A stretch of 10,549 nucleotides of DNA. Source: JBKJTP01 sp046590195. GTDB lineage: Bacteria; Bacteroidota; Ignavibacteria; Palsa-1295. The stretch lies in contig JBKJTP010000007.1 of the NCBI GenBank assembly GCA_046590195.1, positions 1-10,549 of the forward strand, given 5' to 3'. The translations under genes and the position numbers were made by a program. The notes under the pieces are model-generated. The model did no database searches. It was given only the letters and a program-made list of their open reading frames with translations, and had not been told where the DNA came from. Below, one piece after another: positions 1 through 7,078 of the stretch (its first letter is position 1; each line of letters begins with the position of its first letter).

Positions 1-1
1 C

Positions 2-1627
2 AAATCGCTCTGCTATCAACTTCCTGCCGCGATCGTGCCTGGCGTCGCTTTGATCGTCTCACCCCTCATCGCCTTGATGAAGGATCAGGTAGACCGTCTG
101 AACAGGCTTGATATCCCAGCCGTAGCTCTTAACAGTACGCTGTATTATTCGAAGATGAAGCAAGTCTTCGAGCGAGCGGAGAAGGGCTTGATCAAAGCTT
201 TGCTTGTTTCGCCGGAGCGACTTGAATCAGCTAAGTTTCGCGAGGAGCTTTCTCGACTGCCGATCTCTTTCATCGCCATCGATGAGGCGCATTGCATCAG
301 CGAATGGGGACATGATTTTCGCACAAGCTATCGGCGGCTGACGCAGATGTACGACATCTTCGATGGCAAGCGTCCACCCGTCATAGCCCTTACTGCAACA
401 GCGACACCCGAGGTCCGTAAGGACATCATCAAGCAACTTCAACTCGATTCTCCGCTCGAGATCGTTACCGGATTCGTCCGCGAGAACATTCAGTATGGAG
501 TTCTGACGAGCTGCGATAAAGATCTACGCACGGTAGACATGCTTCGTGGACTCGATGGCAGCGCTATCATTTATGGCTCGACACGAAAGAGTGTTGAAGC
601 ATTGGTGCCAAAGTTAGCGAAGCAAGGCATCACAGCGGTCGCGTATCACGGCGGGCAACCAACGGAGTTACGTCGGAGGATACAAGACCAATTCCTGAAG
701 GGCGATGCAAAGGTGATCGTGGCAACCAGCGCCTTCGGGATGGGCATCGACAAAGCAGATGTCAGAGCCGTCATCCATTACGATCTTCCATCAACGCTTG
801 AAGGTTATTACCAGGAGAGTGGCCGCGCCGGACGTGATGGCAAGAACGCGTTTGCGGTAATGCTTTATAATGAAGGTGATACGAGAAGCCACGAATACCT
901 GATTCGACTCAGTACACCAAGCGACGCAGAACTTCGCAATGTGTATGGAGCGCTACACGACATAGTGCAAAATACGCTTGGCAACGTCCACCAGTCTTCC
1001 TTCATCGTCGACGAGGGTAACATCTTGCGCCGTATCGTGCAACCACAGGCATCGATCGAACGCATTCTCGATGTGCTTGAAGAGGAGGGTTACCTCTATA
1101 ACCATCGCTGGCAGATATCCCATCAACGAAGCTCTGTGCGCTTCCTCGCGGCTCGCGGACGCTTCGAAGAGATCAGCTTCCGCACGCAGAAGCGCGGAAT
1201 GAAGACCGCTGTAGACGCTCTGATGCGAAGCGTTGGTGCGGATGGATTCAGTCGTGAGGTCGATCTCGACGAGGATCAGATCCTCGAAGACTTTCCGCTG
1301 ACTAGTACGGATTGGAAGGACTCGCTTCGCATACTGGAGTCGATGGGAGCGATCGAGTATCGTGTCCAGCCTCGGGTCAAGCCGGGCAACAAAGCGTTCG
1401 TGATCACACTGCTTGGCGAACGGGTACCGACGAACAAGCTTCCGTTGCGGATGAAGTTCTACGAGCAGCGCCGCGACAAAGCACTTGAGAAGCTCAGTAA
1501 AGTTGTCGAGTACGCAACGGAATGGGATTGCCGTACTCGGACGATCCTCAACTACTTCGGAGATCCTGGATCGAAGACATGCGGCTCCTGTGATGTCTGC
1601 CGCGCAGGATCACGCGAAATTATTTAA
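2..1627 (+). CDS. recQ: RecQ-family ATP-dependent DNA helicase (5' end outside window)
   Basis: This is a superfamily 2, 3'-to-5' DNA helicase acting in repair and recombination. The gene is cut by the window start. The frame is open from base 2 and begins KSLCYQLPA, the end of the RecQ Walker A motif, so the ATG at 35 is internal. Helicase motifs follow in order: DEAH followed by CISEWGHDFR (281-292 for DEAH), ALTATATP (motif III), the ATSAFGMGIDK region, and QESGRAGRDG (motif VI, 812-841). The C-terminus carries four cysteines (codons at about 1529, 1580, 1589, 1598; CGSCDVC), which I read as a zinc site. The zinc site sits at the very end of the protein, after a helical or winged region, and no HRDC domain follows. 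That fits short RecQ/RecS forms rather than the E. coli layout. The stop overlaps the stop of the convergent lipoprotein gene by 8 bp. The family call is secure; which RecQ paralogue it is remains open. Confidence 0.93.
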   Translation, partial: KSLCYQLPAAIVPGVALIVSPLIALMKDQVDRLNRLDIPAVALNSTLYYSKMKQVFERAEKGLIKALLVSPERLESAKFREELSRLPISFIAIDEAHCISEWGHDFRTSYRRLTQMYDIFDGKRPPVIALTATATPEVRKDIIKQLQLDSPLEIVTGFVRENIQYGVLTSCDKDLRTVDMLRGLDGSAIIYGSTRKSVEALVPKLAKQGITAVAYHGGQPTELRRRIQDQFLKGDAKVIVATSAFGMGIDKADVRAVIHYDLPSTLEGYYQESGRAGRDGKNAFAVMLYNEGDTRSHEYLIRLSTPSDAELRNVYGALHDIVQNTLGNVHQSSFIVDEGNILRRIVQPQASIERILDVLEEEGYLYNHRWQISHQRSSVRFLAARGRFEEISFRTQKRGMKTAVDALMRSVGADGFSREVDLDEDQILEDFPLTSTDWKDSLRILESMGAIEYRVQPRVKPGNKAFVITLLGERVPTNKLPLRMKFYEQRRDKALEKLSKVVEYATEWDCRTRTILNYFGDPGSKTCGSCDVCRAGSREII

Positions 1628-1919
1628 GTCCAAGTGAATCGCGTATCGTCTGATAAGCGAGAAGGGCATGGTTGGGCTTCTCCGCTAGTTCAACAGACAT
1701 CCTGACATACTCCGCGGAGTCTATCTCGAAGGCCTTGTACACAGAGTCAAGCGTTCGTCCCAGCTGTAGCGAATCGGTGCTTTTGTCAGTCGTAGCGCGT
1801 GCTTTCATGACAGCTAGCGTAATTTGCACATAGCGCTCCTCGTCGTCGGTGAGGCTCGCCTTCTTTGTGCATGATACACAAAGAGCGCTCGTCACAAGAA
1901 TAGCGATCAGAAGCCTCAT
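1620..1919 (-). CDS. small probable lipoprotein, function unknown
   Basis: This 99-residue protein has an N-terminal export signal: MRLLIAILVTSAL, then CVSC followed by TKK. Cys17, with Ser at -1 and Val at -2, is the best lipidation site, but Cys instead of Leu at -3 makes the lipobox imperfect. The mature part is mostly charged and predicted helical (DDEERYVQITLAVMKAR and later repeats of E, D, K, A, L). It has no motif I recognise. Small helical lipoproteins of this kind are common in Bacteroidota, and the mature part recalls DUF4296-like proteins only loosely. The start codon overlaps the stop of the upstream cystathionine gamma-lyase gene in an ATGA arrangement, so it is probably co-transcribed and translationally coupled with it. 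The 3' end overlaps the convergent helicase gene by 8 bp. It could be a cell-envelope protein that merely shares the operon's promoter. Confidence 0.7.
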   Translation of the reverse strand: MRLLIAILVTSALCVSCTKKASLTDDEERYVQITLAVMKARATTDKSTDSLQLGRTLDSVYKAFEIDSAEYVRMSVELAEKPNHALLAYQTIRDSLGLK

Positions 1920-3058
1920 AGTGCTGCAAGCCCTGCTTGAATGTCGGCCAGAAGATCTTCAACATCCTCGACGCCACAACTTAATCTTACGAGGCCTGGA
2001 GTGATGCCTAGTTGAAGTCTACGCTCTTCAGGCACCGAACCATGCGTCATTGTGACCGGGTGGCAGATGAGAGATTCAACACCGCCAAGTGACTCGCCAA
2101 GAGTGAAAAGTTGAAGCTTTTTCGCAAATTTCTTCGCATTCTCGATGCTGCCCAGTTCGATCGAGATCATGCCGCCGAATCCCCGCATCTGTTTCTTGGC
2201 AAGTTCATGCTGCGGATGGGAAGCCAGCCCTGGATAGAATACTTTCTGCACGCGCTTGTCGCTCGAAAGATGCTCGGCGATCATCATCGCGTTGTTGGAA
2301 TGTGCTGTCATGCGCAAGGCCAAAGTCTTAACACTTCGCAGCAGGAGCCAGCAATCGAATGGTGCGGGAACAGCACCCACTGAATTCTGATAGAACTTGA
2401 ATTGCTCAGCAAACTTATCGTTCGAGGTGACGAGAGCACCGCCGATAAGATCGCTGTGTCCTCCGATGTACTTCGTCACAGAGTGGATCACGACATCGAT
2501 ACCGAAGTTGATCGGGTTCTGCAGGAAGGGTGACGCAAATGTATTGTCGACCATGCTGATGAGACCATGCTCCTTTGACAGGTCAGCTACGCCCTTGAGA
2601 TCCGTGATGCTCATCATCGGATTGGTTGGGGTTTCAGTGTAGATGATCTTGGTCTCAGGCCTGATCGCTTTGCGAATGTTCGCAATGTCGGTCATATCGA
2701 CGTACGAGAAGCTTACTCCAAATGGCTCAAGGATCCGTGAGAAGTAACGGTATGAGCCGCCATACATATCGCTTGCCGCAATGACATGGTCGCCGGACTC
2801 CGCCAGTGACATTGCACACGCTATTGCCGACATTCCGCTTGCGAATGAGAAGCCGTACTTGCCATTCTCGAGCGCGGCAAGGTTCTTCTCTAAAGCGACA
2901 CGCGTCGGATTGATCGTGCGAGCATAATCATACGTGACAGGTTCACCTAATTCCTTCTGAGCATAAGTAGAAGTCTGGAAGATCGGTACCGTTACCGCCC
3001 CGGTGACTTCCTCGGGCTCCTGCCCAACATGGATCGCCTTTGTGCTAAAACCTGACAT
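1916..3058 (-). CDS. cystathionine gamma-lyase / gamma-synthase (PLP enzyme)
   Basis: This 380-residue protein is a full-length member of the Cys/Met metabolism PLP-dependent family, fold type I. Visible hallmarks are the phosphate-binding YAR at residues 45-47, the stacking Tyr99 in the DMYGG stretch, Asp171 in DNTFASP (contact to the pyridine nitrogen), the Schiff-base Lys196 in SVTKYIGGHSD, the LGGVESL loop with Glu328, and the substrate-carboxylate Arg358 in VRLSCGVED. The enzyme would cleave cystathionine to cysteine, ammonia and 2-oxobutyrate (lyase), or make cystathionine from an activated homoserine (synthase). Glu328 is shared by both classes. Asp44 before the YAR resembles E. coli MetB, whereas eukaryotic lyases have Glu there, so sequence alone does not settle it. 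The cystathionine beta-synthase gene 21 bp upstream favours the lyase role. No clear Shine-Dalgarno precedes the ATG. Symbols in use would be mccB (lyase) or metB (synthase). Confidence 0.9.
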   Translation of the reverse strand: MSGFSTKAIHVGQEPEEVTGAVTVPIFQTSTYAQKELGEPVTYDYARTINPTRVALEKNLAALENGKYGFSFASGMSAIACAMSLAESGDHVIAASDMYGGSYRYFSRILEPFGVSFSYVDMTDIANIRKAIRPETKIIYTETPTNPMMSITDLKGVADLSKEHGLISMVDNTFASPFLQNPINFGIDVVIHSVTKYIGGHSDLIGGALVTSNDKFAEQFKFYQNSVGAVPAPFDCWLLLRSVKTLALRMTAHSNNAMMIAEHLSSDKRVQKVFYPGLASHPQHELAKKQMRGFGGMISIELGSIENAKKFAKKLQLFTLGESLGGVESLICHPVTMTHGSVPEERRLQLGITPGLVRLSCGVEDVEDLLADIQAGLAAL

Positions 3059-3079
3059 AACGTGCTTGTGGTGGGTTGA

Positions 3080-4441
3080 TCAGATAAATTCAAGTACGTC
3101 GTGACGCGTCACGATGCCGGCTGCGCGACCGAACTCCTCGATCACTAAGGCAGGGCTGTTCTTCAGTAACGCCAACGCGCTCTTCATATCAACAGCTTCA
3201 TCGACAACAGGGAAGCTCGGCTCCATCACTTCGATGATCGGCGAATCAAGGACCTCGCGATCCTCAAGTGCCTTTGCCATCAGCCGGCTTTCGCGAACCG
3301 ACCCGACAGACTTGCCCTCACTATCGATAACAGGCAATTGTGAAAGTCCATTGTGATCCATCTTCTCGATCGCTTCACGAACTGAATCGTGAGGGGAAAC
3401 AAGGATGAGTGCTGCGAGGCCACGCTTCTTGAGGTCGGCGATCATACCGATCGACATTCTTTCAGGCTCCAGCAATCGCTTCTCTTTCAACCACTCGTCC
3501 GAGTGATGCTTCGTCAAATAGCGCTCTCCGGTATCAGCTATGATCACGACGATCACGCTACCGTCGGGTGCTTTCTCCGCTACTTTGTTCGCGGCCCATA
3601 CATTCATACCGCTGGAGCCTCCGCAAAGAACTGCTTCTTCTCTAGCCAGACGACGAGCCATCATAAAGGCTTCTTTATCGGGCACGTTGATGATCTCGTC
3701 AACCAACTTCAAATTCAGGTTTTGTGGAATGCGTTCTTGCCCAACACCTTCGATGAGGTACGGAAGTGCCTCGACCAATCTATTCGTCTCGAAGTACGTC
3801 TTGATCGACGAGCCGACAGGATCGGCAGCGATGATCTTGATATTCGGATTCTTCTCCTTGAGGAATCGCGCTGTACCGCTGATCGTACCGCCGGTACCAA
3901 TGCCTGCTACGAAATGGGTGATCTTGCCTTCGGTCTGTTCCCAGATCTCCGGTCCAGTGCCGTGGTAGTGCGATTCAGGATTGACCGGATTATCGTACTG
4001 ATTTAACATCAACGCATTCGGGATCTCCTGCGCAAGTCGTTGTGCGGTGTTGTAGTAGTACTCAGGTGAATTCGACTTAGCAGCGCTGGATACCACAACG
4101 ACTTCGGCTCCCAATGCTTTGAGGTAACGGACTCGCTCGATGGAGGCCTTGTCCGTCATGACGAAGATGCATTTGTAGCCCTTCTGATTTGCGGCGAGCA
4201 TCAGGCCAATGCCTGTGTTGCCGCTCGTTGGCTCGACCAGTGTTCCGCCTGGCTTGATCTTGCCCGTCTTCTCGGCATCCTCGATCATTCGGATCCCGAT
4301 CCGATCTTTGACAGACCCGCCTGGATTGAACTGCTCCAGCTTCGCCAGGATCAGCGACTTGTTGTTCTTCGAAGTGACCTTGCTGAGCTCAAGGAGTGGA
4401 GTCTTGCCGATGAAATCGATGATCGACTTTGCGTATTGCAT
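3080..4441 (-). CDS. cbs: cystathionine beta-synthase with C-terminal CBS domain pair
   Basis: This 453-residue PLP enzyme (fold type II) condenses homocysteine with serine, or an activated serine, to cystathionine. The catalytic domain (about 1-320) shows Lys45 in NPGGSVKDR (Schiff base), the PLP-binding loop TSGNTG at 72-77, the phosphate-binding GIGTGGTISG at 180-189, and EGVGQERIP at 231-239. The last resembles the EGIG..(F)IP signature that separates cystathionine beta-synthases from plain cysteine synthases. Residues about 335-453 form two tandem CBS domains, the regulatory module that binds adenosyl ligands in many homologues. There is no N-terminal haem-binding extension like that of the animal enzyme. 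It is the first gene of a minus-strand cluster with the cystathionine gamma-lyase/synthase 21 bp downstream. The ATG is followed directly by the expected N-terminus, and no strong Shine-Dalgarno is seen. I found no riboswitch in the leader. Confidence 0.92.
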   Translation of the reverse strand: MQYAKSIIDFIGKTPLLELSKVTSKNNKSLILAKLEQFNPGGSVKDRIGIRMIEDAEKTGKIKPGGTLVEPTSGNTGIGLMLAANQKGYKCIFVMTDKASIERVRYLKALGAEVVVVSSAAKSNSPEYYYNTAQRLAQEIPNALMLNQYDNPVNPESHYHGTGPEIWEQTEGKITHFVAGIGTGGTISGTARFLKEKNPNIKIIAADPVGSSIKTYFETNRLVEALPYLIEGVGQERIPQNLNLKLVDEIINVPDKEAFMMARRLAREEAVLCGGSSGMNVWAANKVAEKAPDGSVIVVIIADTGERYLTKHHSDEWLKEKRLLEPERMSIGMIADLKKRGLAALILVSPHDSVREAIEKMDHNGLSQLPVIDSEGKSVGSVRESRLMAKALEDREVLDSPIIEVMEPSFPVVDEAVDMKSALALLKNSPALVIEEFGRAAGIVTRHDVLEFI

Positions 4442-4500
4442 TCAGGCTGAGCTAAAAAATTAGGGGAGAAAGGAGTTGATCGGTGGGCTATAACACCCCG

Positions 4501-4538
4501 GAAAAGAAAAAGCTCAGCGACAAATGCCGCTGAGCTTT
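4501..4538 (-). terminator. intrinsic terminator of the Omp28-like gene
   Basis: A perfect 11-bp stem (AAAGCTCAGCG at 4509-4519 with CGCTGAGCTTT at 4528-4538) encloses an 8-nt loop. Read on the minus strand, the hairpin is followed by TTTTCTTTTC. It begins 19 bp after the stop codon of the 4558-6558 gene and lies before the cbs gene, so it separates the two transcription units. Confidence 0.85.
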
Positions 4539-4557
4539 AAGATAATTCTGGACCGAA

Positions 4558-6558
4558 TTATTTTGACACGCTGACAGTGCGGCTGTACGTCTCGCCACCG
4601 ACGAGAAGCGTCACAACGTACGTTCCAGGAGCGAGGTTTGCGGCGTTCAACTCTGAAGCGTAAACACCAACCTGGTGCGCACCGCTCTCGAGGGTCATGA
4701 CGTCCTTACCCAGGATGTCCGAAACCTTGAGTGTCACGTCGCCTGGTGTTGCGATGTGATAGACGATGCTGCTCGAGTTAACAAACGGATTCGGATAGCT
4801 GCTGGCAATGCCATTGCTCGTCGGCGTACCAGTAAGCTTTACAGCTCCTGCAGATCCGATCGCAAATGATGCAGACTTGATCGTCACGTTCTCGTTGCTT
4901 GTCAAGCGAAGGAATGCGTTAGCGACATTCTGGTCAGGTGTTGTCCAGGTGAAGCTGGTCTCGCTGACAGGTATGTTGTTCTGAATCATGCTCCATTGTG
5001 TGCCGCCGTTGGACCACTCGAGCTTCAGTGTGCTACCGAGATCTCCTTCTGATGTCCATGCGACTTCAATAGGAGTGTTGCGAATAACTGGGTCACCACC
5101 ATTGACAATGATCGAATTGATCGTGCCGAGCGGAGTGATCGAGAACGACCCGCTGAGGCCAGTCACTGAACCGTTAGCATTGCTGACGCGAACTTGCACA
5201 GCAGGCGCATCAACATTTGGGATTGTCCAATTGTAGCTCGTCGAGCCATTGGTGATCGTTGTAATGTTGCTCCACTGCGTGCCGTCGACGGAGTACTCGA
5301 GCTTAGCCGACGTACCGAACTCGCCAGTAGTTGTGAACTGGATCATGTATTGCTTGCCTGGGCGAAGCTTCTCACCAGCTGTCGGCTGAATGACTTCAGC
5401 TGTTACCGGGATCGGAGCGATCACCAGGAATGACTCAGAGGTCGAGGTGATCGAAGCAGCGGTCGCATCAGTGATGCGGATGATCACATTCTGACCCATT
5501 GCTGCTTCAGGGATCGTCCAATTGTACGGTGATGCAGTCAGATCTGTTGCGATCGGCTCCCACTTTGCGCCGCCATCGATCGAGTACTCAAGCTTGACCT
5601 TCGTCGTAGCACCCTGCTTTGACCAGATGATCATCGCTGGCTTGTCGCCTTCGATCTCCGTGCCCGGAGCTGGAGTGACGGTCCAAACTGCGTTCGGTGC
5701 CGTCTCTGGCAGTGTTCCTACATGTGCAGTCTGATCTGCATTCATGATGAACTGATACTTATTGCTTTCATACCGGCGGCTGACAAATGCCTTCAAGCGC
5801 AGCTTCGCTTGATTCCACTCGCCATTGATGCTGGTTACAGTATAATGTTTCTTGATCGGATAGGTATTGACAGCTGTCGTAGTACCCATTGCGAATTGAT
5901 CACCCATCACGTTGGTGCGTACCGCACGCACAACGTTCTGATGCGAGAAGTCAGCGATCGTCTCAACTGTCTGCGTCTGAGGGTTTGCGTAGGTCTGATC
6001 TGCGAGTACATCATCTTCTGTTACTGCAACGAAGAGAGTGTACTTTGCTGTGTCTTCCTTCTCCATCTTCGAGAGTGGAAGCAACGGAGACACTTCGACA
6101 TCAAAGTCGATCTTCGTACCAACGATCGTTACGTTCGTGATGCGAATGTCAGCTTCAGGAGCTTTCTTTGCTTCATCAACCGCCCACCTGTATGTTGGGA
6201 CGTTCGGTGACCAATTGTAATTGGGAAAAGCAAAGAGTCTGTCGCCGAGAATTGTAGGATACGAGTTGATCCCGAATTCCTTATTCGCGAGCTGGACACC
6301 AGGAGGGATCTCCATCGGATCTCCGCCGCCAACGTGCCATGCGAATTCAACAACCCAATCACCCATGCGATGCTGGATCGAGTCCATCACCCATGCACCG
6401 ATAGGGCAGTACTGGCACCAAGTGCCGGTGAATTCATCGAGAACGACCTTGCGCTTGAAGTCCTGCTGCTGCGCTGTCGCAGTAGAACTAAGCGAGAATG
6501 CAAAGAGAGCGATCAGCAGGCCAAAAGCCAACTGTCGTAAACGGTAGGAATTACTCAT
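4558..6558 (-). CDS. exported Omp28-like thioredoxin-fold protein with Ig-like modules and T9SS sorting tail
   Basis: The protein has 666 residues from the ATG at 6558. That start gives a clean signal peptide (RLRQLAFGLLIALFAFSL, cleavage likely after ATA, about residue 29) and is preceded by GAAAGG. The mature N-terminus resembles Omp28/thioredoxin-like outer-membrane proteins: TGTWCQYCP has a CxxC pair at residues 48 and 51, and YPT near residue 101 matches the thioredoxin cis-proline loop. Three tandem modules of about 88 residues follow (roughly 291-380, 388-474, 480-567). Each has the pattern KLE(Y/W)S...G..W..I and, later, WT(I/T)P, suggesting Ig-like folds. The last 80 residues carry YPNPF (588-592), SDILGKDV and LAPGTYVVTL, a type A T9SS sorting domain, so the protein is likely secreted or surface-attached. 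A longer frame with a GTG at 6636 exists but lies at the predicted transcription start. The physiological partner is unknown; a disulfide or scaffold role outside the cell is inferred. Confidence 0.88.
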   Translation of the reverse strand: MSNSYRLRQLAFGLLIALFAFSLSSTATAQQQDFKRKVVLDEFTGTWCQYCPIGAWVMDSIQHRMGDWVVEFAWHVGGGDPMEIPPGVQLANKEFGINSYPTILGDRLFAFPNYNWSPNVPTYRWAVDEAKKAPEADIRITNVTIVGTKIDFDVEVSPLLPLSKMEKEDTAKYTLFVAVTEDDVLADQTYANPQTQTVETIADFSHQNVVRAVRTNVMGDQFAMGTTTAVNTYPIKKHYTVTSINGEWNQAKLRLKAFVSRRYESNKYQFIMNADQTAHVGTLPETAPNAVWTVTPAPGTEIEGDKPAMIIWSKQGATTKVKLEYSIDGGAKWEPIATDLTASPYNWTIPEAAMGQNVIIRITDATAASITSTSESFLVIAPIPVTAEVIQPTAGEKLRPGKQYMIQFTTTGEFGTSAKLEYSVDGTQWSNITTITNGSTSYNWTIPNVDAPAVQVRVSNANGSVTGLSGSFSITPLGTINSIIVNGGDPVIRNTPIEVAWTSEGDLGSTLKLEWSNGGTQWSMIQNNIPVSETSFTWTTPDQNVANAFLRLTSNENVTIKSASFAIGSAGAVKLTGTPTSNGIASSYPNPFVNSSSIVYHIATPGDVTLKVSDILGKDVMTLESGAHQVGVYASELNAANLAPGTYVVTLLVGGETYSRTVSVSK

Positions 6559-6612
6559 AAACGCCTTTCGAGTGTATGTAGGACTGTCAATTGGGATTTC
6601 AGTCGGGACCAT

Positions 6613-6629
6613 GGCCGCATGGTGCGGCC
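6613..6629 (-). other. 5' leader hairpin of the Omp28-like gene
   Basis: GGCCGCA (6613-6619) and TGCGGCC (6623-6629) form a perfect 7-bp GC-rich stem with a 3-nt loop. It lies about 55 nt before the chosen start codon and just inside the predicted transcript. It could stabilise the 5' end of the mRNA or be regulatory; no known motif was recognised. Confidence 0.45.
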
Positions 6630-6641
6630 GGACCACAGGCG

Positions 6642-6670
6642 AATATATGAAATTTTTCGGAGCATTCCAA
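6642..6670 (-). promoter_or_regulatory. sigma70-like promoter of the Omp28-like gene
   Basis: On the minus strand TTGGAA (6665-6670) and TATATT (6642-6647) are separated by exactly 17 bp. Transcription would start near 6635, giving a leader of about 77 nt before the ATG at 6558. This is a sequence match only. Confidence 0.6.
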
Positions 6671-6782
6671 CGATTCCTTCAAAAAAAGTGCTGAAATCGA
6701 AAGAAAAGTCGAAAGTAGGGGAGTAGGAAGCAGTATGCTTTTCTGCGGGTAGAAATTATTTCAGAAAAAATGACTCCGCCCC

Positions 6783-6812
6783 TTGACTTTCGTCTTTTTT
6801 CTGTTATATTAT
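6783..6812 (+). promoter_or_regulatory. promoter of the small unit at 6818-6982
   Basis: TTGACT (6783-6788) is followed after 16 bp by TATATT (6805-6810), or after 18 bp by TATTAT (6807-6812), with a T-rich spacer. Transcription would start near 6818. It faces away from the Omp28-like gene promoter about 110 bp to the left and resembles the minus-strand promoter at 8692-8722. Confidence 0.65.
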
Positions 6813-6853
6813 AGACCCTTGTTGTTTGAAGCTAAGATTCCGGCGGGAGGAGA

Positions 6854-6946
6854 ATGGTGAACGATCGCCAAGCTCTTTTACAAAAGGAAACCTCGGGCGG
6901 TGAGAGTTACCCGAGGCTGATTGAGTTGTGTTGTGTCTTCAATTAG
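6854..6946 (+). CDS. candidate 30-residue small protein (or small RNA)
   Basis: A short open frame starts with ATG three bases behind a strong Shine-Dalgarno stretch (GGGAGGAG at 6845-6852) and ends with TAG inside the base of a strong terminator. The peptide begins MVNDRQALLQKE, has a central SGGESYPR, and ends RLIELCCVFN. It is hydrophilic apart from the C-terminal LIELCCVF, has no signal peptide or membrane segment, and ends with two adjacent cysteines. I recognise no family. With the promoter at 6783-6812 and the terminator at 6945-6982 it forms a complete transcript of about 165 nt. The frame also contains a perfect 7-bp hairpin (CCTCGGG at 6891-6897 with CCCGAGG at 6910-6916), which would equally suit a structured small RNA. 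No maturase, transporter or toxin/antitoxin partner is next to it. The strong ribosome binding site is the main argument for translation. Confidence 0.45.
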   Translation: MVNDRQALLQKETSGGESYPRLIELCCVFN

Positions 6947-6982
6947 CCGGTGAGTGTCCCTACTCACCGGCTTAATTTTTTT
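6945..6982 (+). terminator. strong intrinsic terminator of the small unit
   Basis: AGCCGGTGAGT (6945-6955) pairs perfectly with ACTCACCGGCT (6962-6972) around a 6-nt loop, followed by TAA and seven T residues (6976-6982). The stop codon of the small open frame (6944-6946) overlaps the foot of the stem. Confidence 0.9.
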
Positions 6983-7043
6983 GGTTACTTTGAGAAGTAA
7001 CCGTTAACTTAAGAAGTTAACTTGGTTAACTTGAGAAGTTAAC
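6983..7043. repeat. three tandem 19-20 bp palindromes
   Basis: Three consecutive perfect palindromes stand directly behind the terminator. GGTTACTT/AAGTAACC (6983-7002) has a 4-nt centre; GTTAACTT/AAGTTAAC occurs twice (7003-7021 and 7025-7043) with 3-nt centres. Copy 1 lacks one A in the left arm and the matching T in the right arm, so the symmetry is kept. They could be operator sites for a dimeric regulator or small hairpins in RNA. They lie between the small unit and the 3' end of the convergent gene at 7154. Confidence 0.85.
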
Positions 7044-7078
7044 GTTGTCCTAACTATCTTTACGCCGCGTGTTTGGAG

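Noticed and set aside
3389..4006. 205-codon open frame on the + strand
   Set aside because: It lies entirely antisense to the well-supported cystathionine beta-synthase gene, and its translation has no recognisable domain.
4442..4500. SAM-type riboswitch or other sulfur-responsive leader before cbs
   Set aside because: The leader is short, lacks recognisable riboswitch elements, and contains no terminator of its own downstream of a possible promoter.
5722..6210. 162-codon open frame on the + strand
   Set aside because: It is the antisense shadow of the Omp28-like gene, with cysteine-rich, unstructured composition.
6559..6636. GTG start at 6636 for the Omp28-like protein
   Set aside because: It would put 26 mostly polar residues before the signal peptide and lies at the predicted transcription start site.
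6818..6982. 4.5S (SRP) RNA, 6S RNA or a known riboswitch as identity of the small unit
   Set aside because: I could not find the SRP GGAA-loop signature, the long 6S-type closing helix or any riboswitch core, and no + strand gene follows the terminator closely.
6983..7043. Integron attC site suggested by the repeated GTTAAC arms
   Set aside because: The integron core GTTRRRY needs a purine where GTTAACT has C, no integrase or gene cassette is near, and the three-copy tandem layout does not fit attC.
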